A DNA stretch of 64,000 nt from JBCCFW01 sp039029535. Lineage in GTDB: Bacteria > Acidobacteriota > JBCCFW01. The position numbers and the translations under genes were made by a program. Positions 8,000-16,645 of this stretch are shown piece by piece. Every line of letters begins with the position of its first letter. Within the stretch, counting starts at the first letter, position 1. The stretch spans positions 67,970 through 131,969 of the forward strand of contig JBCCFW010000002.1 in NCBI GenBank assembly GCA_039029535.1, written 5' to 3'. The notes below the pieces were generated by a model, which saw only the letters and a list, made by a program, of their open reading frames with translations, was not told the origin of the DNA and searched no databases.

Positions 8000-9001
8000 T
8001 CACGGTCGAGAGGGGTACTCGAAGTCTTCGAATCCCTCTTCGCTGAGGAAGTGGGACCACGGATGGTCGTAGACCAGCTCGATGTCCGGGTAGACGATGC
8101 GATCAGGAACAACGGGTTGCGGTGGTAGGTGAGCTCGGGCCAGGTCGCAGGCAAGCTGTCGGAGCGGGTGTTGATGATCGCAGCCGGCCGCGTGCTCGGA
8201 GGCGAGCAACAGGAAGTCACGCCAGCCCAGCCCGATGGAGAGGTCGTGGGACTCCGAGCGTTCGAGGGTCAGCTCCGGGTCGTCCGGGCCCCTCGGCATT
8301 GTTCGGACGGTGGTGACGAGTCTCTCGAGCCAGAGTCGCACCGTCGCTGGCTCGAGTGCCACGGACTCCTCGCCCTGGGAGCTCGTGGCTTCGAGGCGAC
8401 CTCCGACCTCGTCCCAACTCAGGGCGAAGCCGTGGTAGTCCACGCAGGGAACGCGGAGGTCGATCTCCACGCTGCCGTCGTCCTGACTGGCCAAGCGTTC
8501 GAGCGGGTGAGGCAGGAGGGGGCGGTCGGGCTCGAGCAGGTGCACGAGACGCAAGAGCTCCCAACGCTGGAGCTCGGTCCCGCGGGTTCGCAGCCAGGTC
8601 CGACCGCTGTTCTGAGTCTCGTACAGGTTGCCCCGGATGCCGAGTGCGAGACCTCGCTCCGCGGTGACCCAGGCGAGCTCGACGAAGGCCTCGCCGACAC
8701 CGCACTCGACCTCGGGGTCCTTGGGGCAGGGACCGGGCCCCCACAGCCAGCCGACGGCGAGCCACTCGTCGGTGGTCGCTTCATGCTGGAGGAGACGGGC
8801 GTCGTGAAAGGTCCAACGGCGACCGTAGCGATCCTCGATGACCGGAGTGAGCGAACGGTCCGCATGAGCGGGGGGCTGGTCGACGGCGGACGGTGCCTCG
8901 TCGACGTCGGTCAGCGTGAGGCTCACGACCAGGGAGACTCCGACGAGGATGACCAGGGGCATCGCGGAGAGTCGAGCCGTGGAGGAGAGTGACGTCGTCA
9001 T
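8000..9001 (-). CDS. truncated paralogue D: signal anchor plus linker and C-terminal domain, propeller half missing
   Basis: 333 aa, about 270 residues shorter than its neighbours. A hydrophobic N-terminus (residues about 12-30, MPLVILVGVSLVVSLTL) leads directly into the linker word EDRYGRRWTF, which in the paralogues follows the five Asp-boxes. The remainder aligns with them: FVELAWVTAERGLALG, one Asp-box-like NSGRTW, HPLERLASQ, SWDEVGGRLE, LWLERLV, LRQLACDLARAHL. The simplest reading is an in-frame loss of most of the propeller with retention of export and the C-terminal domain. The frame is intact and has no stops, so it may still be functional. ATG start; 57 bp below the upstream paralogue. 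Confidence 0.75.
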   Translation of the reverse strand: MTTSLSSTARLSAMPLVILVGVSLVVSLTLTDVDEAPSAVDQPPAHADRSLTPVIEDRYGRRWTFHDARLLQHEATTDEWLAVGWLWGPGPCPKDPEVECGVGEAFVELAWVTAERGLALGIRGNLYETQNSGRTWLRTRGTELQRWELLRLVHLLEPDRPLLPHPLERLASQDDGSVEIDLRVPCVDYHGFALSWDEVGGRLEATSSQGEESVALEPATVRLWLERLVTTVRTMPRGPDDPELTLERSESHDLSIGLGWRDFLLLASEHAAGCDHQHPLRQLACDLARAHLPPQPVVPDRIVYPDIELVYDHPWSHFLSEEGFEDFEYPSRP

Positions 9002-9058
9002 TCGATCTCATTGGCGTTCGCCGAGCTCGGTGGCTGCGGCCAGCTCGAGAGTAACCCA

Positions 9059-10990
9059 TCACCGGAATGACCAATCGAGGTGGGCCTGTCCGAGTCGGCA
9101 GACGACCTCCTCGGCGAGGGCGTGCGCGACATCGTTCGAGGAGCCCTGGTCGGGATTGCAGGACAGTCGCAAGTGGGCGCGCTCGTTCGCCACTCGCCAG
9201 CTCAGCTCGATCACGACGTCGGTCGCCCGTGGGTCGGGCACGTGACTCTCCACGGCATCCGCGAGCCGACGGACCCAGCCCTGCACTGCCTTGCTGGGGA
9301 GGGGGACGGTGGTCAGGCGGCGAGGGCTGCGCGGTCGCTTCGAGAATGCTCGTCGACCGCGTGGATCCGAGCTGAGGTAGATGCGAGCCGGTCGTTCGTC
9401 ACAGCCGGCCGGGTCGTGCCGCTCGATGGACAAGAGCCTCTTCGGCAAGCGAGGCGCGGACGGTCGCTTCCAGTGCACGTTTCCACCAAGGCGTCCCCAC
9501 GTGAGACGGAGAGTCGTGGGGCGCTCGTGGCACGCCGTCGGCTCGTGCAGCACGATGGTCAGGGCCCCCTCCGCTTGGTCGGCGAGATCGTCGAGGGGAT
9601 GAGAGGGCTCCTCGGCGCTGCGCCCCTGACGATGGAGACGACGCGCCAGCTCGCGACCGTGCAGGACGGGCTGATCGCTTCGACGCCAGCTTTGCCCCTG
9701 GTGAGTCCCGACGAGGATCTCGCCGTCGTCGCCCCGACCGTAGGCGAGGTCTTCGTCGACGAAGGCGAGCGCCACGATCCGAGGGCGGTCGAAGAAGCGG
9801 CTCGGCATCTCGGCGACCCACTCCCCGTCGTCGCGACCCTCGTCGAGACGCAGCAGCGCGGTCCCCGCGAGGCCCCAAGTCCGTCCGAGGTCATCCTCGA
9901 CCACGTCGGTCACGTCGCTTCGCTCGTGGTCGAAGAGCCCTCGTGGCGGTCCGACGAAGATCAGCTCGCCGTCTTCGTAGAGACGCAGCTCGCGATCCTG
10001 CATGGCGGTGTAGCGCTGCCCGCCCCGGTGGACGAGGGGAAGCTCGAGCGGCCACGCGGTGGCGACCGGCGACCTCCCGTCGTCACGTTGGAGGAAGTGA
10101 AGGTCGAGCTCGTGCTGCCCGCGGTCGGTGGGGAACGAGAGACGGTGCGGGAATTGGATCCCAGGCTCGACGACGAGATCGAAGGGTTGCCAGGTCCGAC
10201 CATCGTCGAAGCTCTCCCAGCCGCGAGGGCGACCGTGCCAGGCGCCGCGACGGGCGGGGACCTTCCAGGTGCGATGAGCGTCGAGACGGATCAGGTGAGG
10301 GTGCGAGTCGTCGTCCAGAGGCAGGGGCAACAGGCACCAGCTCGCGCCGCCGTCGCGGGTGGCCCAGGCTTCGTTGCTCGTGAGGCACCAGCCGTCGTCT
10401 TCATCGATGAAGTGAAGCGACCGGCAGGTCTCGAACGGGCGGGGACCGGGTCGTGGGAAGTGCTCCCAGCTTCGTCCCTGGTCGCTGCTGCGCCAGAGAC
10501 CGAAGTGACCGAGGAGGAACACCCGCGAGCCACCGAGCGCGAGGACGAAGTACCGGCTCTCGGCATCACCACCCGGCCGGATGCCCGGCGCCACGTGCCA
10601 GCTCGCTCCACCATCGCGGGTGACGAGCACGCCCTGGAGGTCGTCGACGATCAGCCCGAAGTGAGGCGTGGGCCAGCGGATTTCTCGCGGGCGCAGGAGC
10701 TGCGGAACGTTCCGCGTCGTCCAGCTTCGCCCGGCGTCCTCGGAGACGAGGATGCGCGTGCAGCTGTCGTGCATCCAGAGCTCGTCGTCGGCCCGATGGA
10801 CGGGTGTCGAGGCTTCGCACCGACCGCCGAAGGAGCAGAGGTCGATGTATCGGCCATCGAAACCGGCGGGGGGCAGACCGGCGTCGATCCAGTGGGGCTC
10901 GGGCTCGGCGAGGGTCAGCGGGGCGAGGAGGAGGACGCCTCCGGCGAGGATGAGCCAGCGATGGCGGCGGTGCTCGAGAGCTGAGCGCAT
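9059..10990 (-). CDS. exported five-Asp-box propeller protein, paralogue C
   Basis: 643 aa, the longest member. The signal peptide LILAGGVLLLAPLTLAEPE is followed by HWIDAGLPPAG in place of ELPVVDxG. Asp-boxes: VSEDAGRSW, VTRDGGASW, RSSDQGRSW, ATRDGGASW and SFDDGRTW. A cysteine-containing insert (LCSFGGRCEAS) lies near the N-terminus and CTRILVSE follows. The linker DDLGRTWGLAGTALLRLDE precedes the C-terminal domain (HPLDDLADQAEGALTIV, LTWGRLGGNVHW), which carries an extra duplicated segment (two xHEPTACHERPT / RHDPAGCDERPA-like copies) before VRRLADAV and CRLGQAHLDWSFR. A G-rich RBS precedes the ATG. The 173 bp upstream separates it from paralogue B, so it may have its own promoter. Confidence 0.83.
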   Translation of the reverse strand: MRSALEHRRHRWLILAGGVLLLAPLTLAEPEPHWIDAGLPPAGFDGRYIDLCSFGGRCEASTPVHRADDELWMHDSCTRILVSEDAGRSWTTRNVPQLLRPREIRWPTPHFGLIVDDLQGVLVTRDGGASWHVAPGIRPGGDAESRYFVLALGGSRVFLLGHFGLWRSSDQGRSWEHFPRPGPRPFETCRSLHFIDEDDGWCLTSNEAWATRDGGASWCLLPLPLDDDSHPHLIRLDAHRTWKVPARRGAWHGRPRGWESFDDGRTWQPFDLVVEPGIQFPHRLSFPTDRGQHELDLHFLQRDDGRSPVATAWPLELPLVHRGGQRYTAMQDRELRLYEDGELIFVGPPRGLFDHERSDVTDVVEDDLGRTWGLAGTALLRLDEGRDDGEWVAEMPSRFFDRPRIVALAFVDEDLAYGRGDDGEILVGTHQGQSWRRSDQPVLHGRELARRLHRQGRSAEEPSHPLDDLADQAEGALTIVLHEPTACHERPTTLRLTWGRLGGNVHWKRPSAPRLPKRLLSIERHDPAGCDERPARIYLSSDPRGRRAFSKRPRSPRRLTTVPLPSKAVQGWVRRLADAVESHVPDPRATDVVIELSWRVANERAHLRLSCNPDQGSSNDVAHALAEEVVCRLGQAHLDWSFR

Positions 10991-11015
10991 GAGCCCCCCT
11001 GGCCGGGCGTGCTAT

Positions 11016-11131
11016 CCGACTCGGACGGTGGGGGACCGATGACGAGAGCATCGCTCACGGGAAGCACGAGGGCCAGTCGAACGACGGCTCGACCGTTCAG
11101 CACGCTGGGCCGTGCAGGCTCTCCGAGTCGG
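11016..11131. repeat. 10-bp perfect inverted repeat in the spacer between two propeller genes
   Basis: CCGACTCGGA at 11016-11025 and its exact reverse complement TCCGAGTCGG at 11122-11131 lie 96 nt apart within the 173-bp spacer between the genes at 9059-10990 and 11164-13017. It could be a transcript hairpin or a paired operator. At this GC content chance is not excluded. Confidence 0.3.
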
Positions 11132-11163
11132 CCTGCGTGGATCCAGCCCCGGCGGGTCACGAC

Positions 11164-13017
11164 TCAGGGCTCAGGCTCGGTCTCGCTCTTGGGAGGCTCG
11201 AAGGCCGCCCCGAAGACGACATCCGCGCATGACACCTCGGAGAGCAGCCCGAGGTCCGGGTACGGGCTCGGAAGCGCGGGCAGTGGCCAGGGAAGATGCG
11301 TCCGCGTCATCTCGCAGGCGAGCTGCTCGAGGGCGTGCGCGTGGGAGCAGCCACTCCAGTTCTCCCTGTAGAGCGCACGGTTGCCGAGGGAGCCCCAGGA
11401 CGGAGCTCTCCAGTCGCCCTTCCGCGAGCTGTCGTTCAGCGTCGGGCCCGCGTCGCCCGAGGCAGCGGTCCGGTCTCGAGCGATGCCGACGATGCGGTCG
11501 AGCCAGTGGCAGACCGTCGAGTGTTGCAGCGTGGCCGAGAGGTTGCGTTGGCGGACGTCCCAGAGCTCGAGCCGCCCGCCGTGCTCGGTCCAGCTCAGGA
11601 CGAGCTCGTCGTAGTCACCGAAGCACGCCTCGTCCTCCAGCTCGAAGGTGAAGCCCAGGCTGAGCACGCCACGGGGCTGAGCGGTCAGCTTCTCGACGGG
11701 ATGGCGTGGGAGAGGGTGGTCGTCGTCTCGTTCGTGCAGCAGCCGCTGCAGCTCCCAGCGATCGAGCACGGCTCGTCGACTCGGCTTCCAGGTCCGCCCG
11801 GCATCGACCGTGCGATGGATCCGACCTCCCTCGGCGAGCGCCAGGCCCTTCCTTCGGGACAGCCAGGCGAGCTCGTCGAAGCGTTCGTCTTCACTGGACC
11901 AGACCGTGAGGCTGCCGAAGGCGAGCCAGGCGTCGACGGCCTCGTCGTGATGGAAGAGCCGATCGTCCAGGAAGCCCCAGCGTCGACCGAAGCGATCCTC
12001 GACGAGGCCGCCGAGGGAGCGCTCTTCGGTCTCGGTGATCAGGACCGGCGTGCCATCGAATTCCAAGTGCTCGCCGTGGCGGAGCAGGACGTGATGGCCG
12101 TGGAAGAGAGTCACGCGAGCCTCACCGCGATGCACCACGCGGGGGGATGCGGGCCAGGGGACCCAGGAGGGTGCTCCGGGCTGACGGCCGAGCAGCTCGG
12201 TCACCAGGAGCTCCCGGGGCCCACGATCCGTGGGGAGCAACTTCAGGTGAAACGGCGCGTCTTCCGGTTGGGGAAGGAGCCCGAGCTCCCGCCAGTGCTC
12301 ACCTCCATCGGTGGTGTGCCAACAGGTCGCCAGCCTCGTGAAGGCGTAGCGCTCGAAGAGCCAAGCCTCCTTCTCGTCGAGTCGAACGAGTCGGGTGCCG
12401 GTCTCCGGAGGCGTGGCTCGCTCCGTCCAGCTTCGACCGCCGTCCTGGGTGGCGAGCAGCTTGCGCGAACCGAGGCACCAGCCGTCGCTCTCGTCGATGA
12501 AGTCGAGGTCGGAGCACTTCAGCCGTGGGCCTGTCGGCTCCAGGCTCTCCCAGCGCTCGCCGCGGTCGTCGGTGGACCACAGTCCGTCGCCGTGGAGCCA
12601 GACCCGCGAGCCAGCCCAGGCGAGGGTCTCCACTTCGAAGGGGACGGGGCTTTCCTTCCACGAGAGGCCACCGTCTTGGGTGAACAGGAGCTTCCCGCGG
12701 TCGAGACTCGCGAGGCCCAGCTCCGGGCTGGGCCAGGCGAGGAGCGCCATGTCGGCCTGAAGCTCTGGCGCCGGGTGTCTCGTCCAGGAGCGGCCGTCAT
12801 CCGTCGAGACCCGGACGCCGCAGCCGTCGGCCGACCACAGCTCCTCGTGACGAAGACTGAGTGAGCCGATGCCGCAGCGGAGCAGCGCCCTCCGACCCAG
12901 GTCGACGACCGGCAGCTCCTCATCGGCACGGGTCGGTTCGACACCGAGAAGCAGCGTGAGGAGGCCGAGCCACGCCGCGGTCGGAGAGTGGGCCGGGGTT
13001 CTGCGAGAAGTGAACAC
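11164..13017 (-). CDS. exported five-Asp-box propeller protein, paralogue B
   Basis: 617 aa. The signal peptide (AAWLGLLTLLLGVEPTRADE) ends at the family word EELPVVDLGRRALLRCGI. Asp-boxes: VSTDDGRSW, FTQDGGLSW, STDDRGERW, ATQDGGRSW and HTTDGGEHW. The linker DRFGRRWGFLDDRLFHHDE is followed by HPVEKLTAQPRG, LSWTEHGGRLELWD, HWLDRIVGIARD and LEQLACEMTRTHLPWPLP. Closest in layout to paralogue E (both keep LRCGI/LQHCGV after the signal and DRFGR linkers). GTG start 10 bp after the stop of paralogue A, consistent with co-transcription. No enzymatic signature seen. Confidence 0.85.
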   Translation of the reverse strand: MFTSRRTPAHSPTAAWLGLLTLLLGVEPTRADEELPVVDLGRRALLRCGIGSLSLRHEELWSADGCGVRVSTDDGRSWTRHPAPELQADMALLAWPSPELGLASLDRGKLLFTQDGGLSWKESPVPFEVETLAWAGSRVWLHGDGLWSTDDRGERWESLEPTGPRLKCSDLDFIDESDGWCLGSRKLLATQDGGRSWTERATPPETGTRLVRLDEKEAWLFERYAFTRLATCWHTTDGGEHWRELGLLPQPEDAPFHLKLLPTDRGPRELLVTELLGRQPGAPSWVPWPASPRVVHRGEARVTLFHGHHVLLRHGEHLEFDGTPVLITETEERSLGGLVEDRFGRRWGFLDDRLFHHDEAVDAWLAFGSLTVWSSEDERFDELAWLSRRKGLALAEGGRIHRTVDAGRTWKPSRRAVLDRWELQRLLHERDDDHPLPRHPVEKLTAQPRGVLSLGFTFELEDEACFGDYDELVLSWTEHGGRLELWDVRQRNLSATLQHSTVCHWLDRIVGIARDRTAASGDAGPTLNDSSRKGDWRAPSWGSLGNRALYRENWSGCSHAHALEQLACEMTRTHLPWPLPALPSPYPDLGLLSEVSCADVVFGAAFEPPKSETEPEP

Positions 13018-13027
13018 TTGCCTTGTT

Positions 13028-14743
13028 TCAGTAGGACGTGAGCTGCAAGCCGAGCTGGTCGCGGACCACGCATTCTCCCAGCCGCCGGATCGACGCGGCC
13101 CGAGGAGCCTCGGGTGGACGATACGGGCCGGGTGCCCGTCGCATGAAGGGGACCGGGCAGTGACGTGGGTAGCCGGCTTCCTTCGTCGGCTCGTCGTCGG
13201 GTGCGAGCGTCCAGGCGAGCTGGGCTCCGTTCGAGTGCCAGGGCGAGTCGGCGCAAGAGCTCGGAGTCGTCACGACGGTCAGCAGCTCCTGAAGCCAACC
13301 GGCCAGCGTCTCGCGGCCGATGGCGGTGGTTCCTTCCTCGTCCCCATCACGACCCCTGCGCAGCGACGCGGTGACGCCGTCGGCATCCCAGCGGAGCACG
13401 ACCGTGTTCGAGCCGACGACGCAGCCACCGCCCAGCCACCAGGCCAGCTCGAGCCGGCCCTGCTCCGCGTCGAGAAGCTCGGCGAGGGGATGCGTGAGAC
13501 GTGGGCGCGGGCCATCGACACGGTCGTCCCATTCCCAGCGGGCGACGGCCGCACCCTCACGCAGCTCGTGCCACCCGTTGCCGGCGAGGTCCGTGCGGAG
13601 CAGCTTGCCATCGGGCGTGCGCGCCAGCGCGCTGTCGGCATCGAGCACGAGCAGGTCGTCGATCCGGTCGACGCCTTGGATGGCTCCGACCGAGTACCAG
13701 GTCCCGTGCTCACGGATGAACATCGACCTGCCGCGCCAGCCCCATGCTCCGTCGGCGGGTCCTTCGCGCACTTGGTCGAGTGCTTGCCAGTCGCCCTCAC
13801 CAGCGCGGATCAAGGGGCGACTCTCCACGCGACGGCCGTCGCGATGACGGTGGAGCAGGCCGCGGTGCGCCGTCACGAGCTCCGTCGGCCCGACGCGAGC
13901 GTGTTGGGGGCTCAGGACGGGAGGCTCGCGGAGGAGGTCGTCGAAGTCGGCCGCGGGGGAGAGGGTGAAGAGGTCTTGGCGGACGTCTTCGCCGTTGCGC
14001 AGCGACGAGACGTGAAGGGACGTTGGCTGCTCCCACGACGTGCGCACCAGCTTCCAGCTCATGCCGCCGTCCTGCGTCAACCAGGTCTCGTCCGAGGTTT
14101 GGAGCCAGCCCGTTCGAGCATCCCAGCAGTGGATTCGGGAGAGGCCGGCGAGGATGCCCATCTCGGGGGGAGCGCTCGTGCGCCACGTCTTGCCCGCGTC
14201 CTCGGTGATCCGAAGCTCGGAGCCAACGAGGGCCCAGCCGGTCGTGCGGCTGGCGAAGGAGAGGGCGTTGCACCAGTCGTCAAGCTCGGTGACCAGCGTC
14301 CAGGTGCGGCCTTCGTCGTCACTGCGGGTGAGCGTGCGACCGCCGAGCCAGGTCCGTCCGTCGGCGTGCGTCACGACGGAGGCGCCGGGGCTCTCGACGG
14401 GCACGGGTTGCCAGCTCGTCCCAGCGTCGACGGTGAGGTGTGGTGGAGCGGCCCTGAGGATGCCGGTGCTCGGGGAGAGCCAAGTCACGGAGAGACGATC
14501 CCAGGTCATCGGATCGACTCCCACCAGCGGCTGCACGCAGAAGGTCTGCCCGCCATCCTCGCTGACGAGCACCTCTCCCTCGACGGTCACGAGCCACAGC
14601 TCGCTCTCGGTCCGAGCGCTCAGCGAGAACACGATCGCATCGATCGGCCGAACGCTCACGTCCACGATCGGCAGCGGAGTCGCGCGGCCGGCCGCAGCGA
14701 CAGCGAGCCAGCCGGCCAACAGCACGAGCTCGTGGATGCGCAT
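13028..14743 (-). CDS. exported five-Asp-box propeller protein, paralogue A (first of the cluster)
   Basis: 571 aa from the ATG at 14743, which has GGAGGGGAG directly upstream and begins a signal peptide (HELVLLAGWLAVAAAGRATP). An in-frame ATG at 14794 would bury that signal. The mature end LPIVDVSVRPI matches the family word. Asp-boxes: VSEDGGQTF, LTVDAGTSW, RSDDEGRTW, ITEDAGKTW and LTQDGGMSW. The C-terminal domain is the most divergent of the six: HPLAELLDAEQGRLEL, LRWDADGVTASL, LAGWLQELLTVV, then a Pro/Arg-rich stretch and LGECVVRDQLGLQL. As the upstream-most gene it probably carries the cluster promoter in the repeat-bearing region 14744-15256. Confidence 0.83.
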   Translation of the reverse strand: MRIHELVLLAGWLAVAAAGRATPLPIVDVSVRPIDAIVFSLSARTESELWLVTVEGEVLVSEDGGQTFCVQPLVGVDPMTWDRLSVTWLSPSTGILRAAPPHLTVDAGTSWQPVPVESPGASVVTHADGRTWLGGRTLTRSDDEGRTWTLVTELDDWCNALSFASRTTGWALVGSELRITEDAGKTWRTSAPPEMGILAGLSRIHCWDARTGWLQTSDETWLTQDGGMSWKLVRTSWEQPTSLHVSSLRNGEDVRQDLFTLSPAADFDDLLREPPVLSPQHARVGPTELVTAHRGLLHRHRDGRRVESRPLIRAGEGDWQALDQVREGPADGAWGWRGRSMFIREHGTWYSVGAIQGVDRIDDLLVLDADSALARTPDGKLLRTDLAGNGWHELREGAAVARWEWDDRVDGPRPRLTHPLAELLDAEQGRLELAWWLGGGCVVGSNTVVLRWDADGVTASLRRGRDGDEEGTTAIGRETLAGWLQELLTVVTTPSSCADSPWHSNGAQLAWTLAPDDEPTKEAGYPRHCPVPFMRRAPGPYRPPEAPRAASIRRLGECVVRDQLGLQLTSY

Positions 14744-14825
14744 CGTCTCCCCTCCGAGCCCTGCCGTCAGGAGCCCCGAAGGAAACGATCGCACTCATGC
14801 CTTGCCGCGGCCACCTTCTCGGCTC

Positions 14826-15193
14826 ACCGAACCGGAGTTGCGGCGGCGGGGCCCGTCATTCACTGGATCCAACTGGACCGGTCTCGGCACGTCAGACGCG
14901 GTCATGAGCCGAGCGAGCGCTTCCGCCGCCACCATGGAATGCACCGGCATTCCGAACCGGAATTGCTGGGAGCGCCGGACCGTCATTCACCGGTCTCAAC
15001 CGGATCGGTCTCGGTACGTCAGACGTTGGCATGAGCCGAGCGAGCGCGCCCGCCGCCACCATGGGTAGGCAAGGGCATGCGAGTCGAGAGCCGTTGGCTT
15101 TCGTGCGATCTCGACCTACCGAACCGGAGTTGCAACGAGCGCGGGTGCGTCAGGCGTGGCCATGAGCGGAGCGAGCGCGCCGGAGCCGACATG
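14826..15193. repeat. three degenerate direct repeats upstream of the propeller cluster
   Basis: Copies begin with ACCGAACCGGAGTTGC-like words at 14826, 14951 (TCCGAACCGGAATTGC) and 15118. Copies 1 and 2 share a CGTCATTCAC block, a CTCGG.ACGTCAGACG block, ATGAGCCGAGCGAGCGC and CCGCCGCCACCATGG. Copy 3 lacks the first of these blocks and keeps GCGTCAGGCG..CATGAGCGGAGCGAGCG. Spacing is 125 and 167 bp. Within copy 1, CTCGGC and GCCGAG can pair around the CGTCAGACG core. The 14744-15256 interval has no convincing gene. Possible regulatory array or a small repeat family; no target-site duplication seen. Confidence 0.65.
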
Positions 15194-15256
15194 AGTCGGT
15201 GAGGACGCGCGAGTCGAACGCGAAGGGTCGCGAATGACGTGCCCCCGCCGTCGCAA

Positions 15257-15859
15257 CTAGAAGGGGATGTCGTCTTCTTCCGGCGGAGGCGGCCCAAAGT
15301 CGTCCGGCGGCGGACCGGCGTCCTGACCGCCGCCACCCTGGGGCGGGCCACCACCGCGGCCGCCACCGCCTCCTCCTTGGTAACCGCCGCCACCACCGCC
15401 GCCGAAGTCGCCGCCGCCTCCTCCTTGGTAGCCGCCGCCACCACCGCCACCACCGTAGCCGCCGCCACCTCCTCCTCCACGACCGCCGCCGCCTCCACCA
15501 CCGCCACCGGGGGGAGGGCCGTCACCGCGATCGAGCATCTGGAAGTTCCGCGCTCGGATCTCGGTGGTGTAGCGGTCGTTGCCGTCCTTGTCCTGCCACT
15601 TGCGGGTCTCGAGACGACCCTCGACATAGACGAGGCGACCCTTCTGGAGGTACTCCGAGGCGATCTCCGCCTGTCGTCCCCACAGGACGCAGCGGTGCCA
15701 CTCGGTCTTCTCCTGACGCTGGCCGCTCTGCTTGTCGGTCCACTGCTCGCTGGTGGCGAGACGGAGGTTCGTCACCGCCGCGCCACCCTGCGTGTAGCGG
15801 GTTTCGGGGTCGACGCCGAGGCGACCGATGAGCATGACCTTGTTGAGGTTTCCGGCCAT
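15257..15859 (-). CDS. ssb: single-stranded DNA-binding protein
   Basis: 200 aa. Residues 1 to about 112 form the OB fold, with the classic opening NLNKVMLIGRLGVDPETRY, then W-H-R-C-V-L-W-G, YLQKGRLVYVEGRLETRKW and a terminal NFQML. The linker (about 115-185) is almost pure glycine with YGG, YQGG and FGGG insertions, far more Gly-biased than usual. The acidic tip EEDDIPF is the conserved protein-interaction tail. It binds ssDNA, protects it and recruits replication and repair partners. The ATG has GGAGAAG upstream. It is transcribed away from dtd. Confidence 0.97.
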   Translation of the reverse strand: MAGNLNKVMLIGRLGVDPETRYTQGGAAVTNLRLATSEQWTDKQSGQRQEKTEWHRCVLWGRQAEIASEYLQKGRLVYVEGRLETRKWQDKDGNDRYTTEIRARNFQMLDRGDGPPPGGGGGGGGGRGGGGGGGYGGGGGGGGYQGGGGGDFGGGGGGGYQGGGGGGRGGGPPQGGGGQDAGPPPDDFGPPPPEEDDIPF

Positions 15860-15984
15860 GGAAAGCTTCTCCTGAGGGCTGTCTGGGGGGAGCGAGCCGT
15901 CATGTTAGCATGCGGTTCCGTTCCCTTTCACCTGGAGGCGAACGGTGCCGGTCGACGCCTTCGACCATGGAGTGACGTGCTCTC

Positions 15985-16446
15985 GTGAAGGTCCTCCTGC
16001 AGCGCGTGAGTCGAGCCTCGGTGACCGTCGACGACGAGGTCGTCGGGGCCATTGAAAAGGGCCTCTTGCTCTTCGTCGGCGTCGAGCAGGACGACTCGGA
16101 AACAGAAGTGGAAACGGCGGTTTCGAAGCTCGTCGGCCTCCGTGTCTTCTCCGACGATCGAGGGCGGATGAATCTCGACGTGAAGGACGTCGGGGGGGAG
16201 GTGCTCGTCGTCTCCCAGTTCACCCTGGCCGGCTCGCTGAGGAAGGGGCGTCGACCCTCCTTCGAGGGGGCCGCCGAGCCCGAGCGGGCCCGGGAGCTGG
16301 TCGACCTCCTGGCCGCCCGGCTCCGCGAGGCGGGGTTGACCGTTGCAGAGGGCCGATTCGCCGCCGACATGAAGGTCGAGCTGCTGAATGACGGCCCCGT
16401 GACGTTTCTGCTGGACCTCCCGTTCGGGCCTCGCCGGTCGAGCTAA
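15985..16446 (+). CDS. dtd: D-aminoacyl-tRNA deacylase
   Basis: 153 aa, the normal family length. The start MKVLLQRVSRASVTVD, the active-site word SQFTLAG (77-83) and NDGPVT (135-140) are all diagnostic of DTD. The cytoplasmic dimer hydrolyses D-aminoacyl-tRNA (and Gly-tRNA mischarged on tRNA-Ala) and so proofreads chirality. GTG start chosen because it gives the exact family N-terminus. The ssb gene diverges on its left and xerD follows in the same direction. Confidence 0.96.
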   Translation: MKVLLQRVSRASVTVDDEVVGAIEKGLLLFVGVEQDDSETEVETAVSKLVGLRVFSDDRGRMNLDVKDVGGEVLVVSQFTLAGSLRKGRRPSFEGAAEPERARELVDLLAARLREAGLTVAEGRFAADMKVELLNDGPVTFLLDLPFGPRRSS

Positions 16447-16645
16447 ATTGCTCTAGAAAGGCAGGAAACGCCTGTTTGGAGCCCCTGGGACGTTCTGGGG
16501 CGTCGGGCCGTGGTCCGGTCGTTTCGGGCCACCCCGCTGGCGGGAATTCCACAGCCGTGGGAGAGTGACAGAAGAGGGTTGCAACTCGGTCCGCGTCTCG
16601 TTCATGCTACCGCTCGACCGGGGGCAGCATCCTCAAGGAAAGCGC

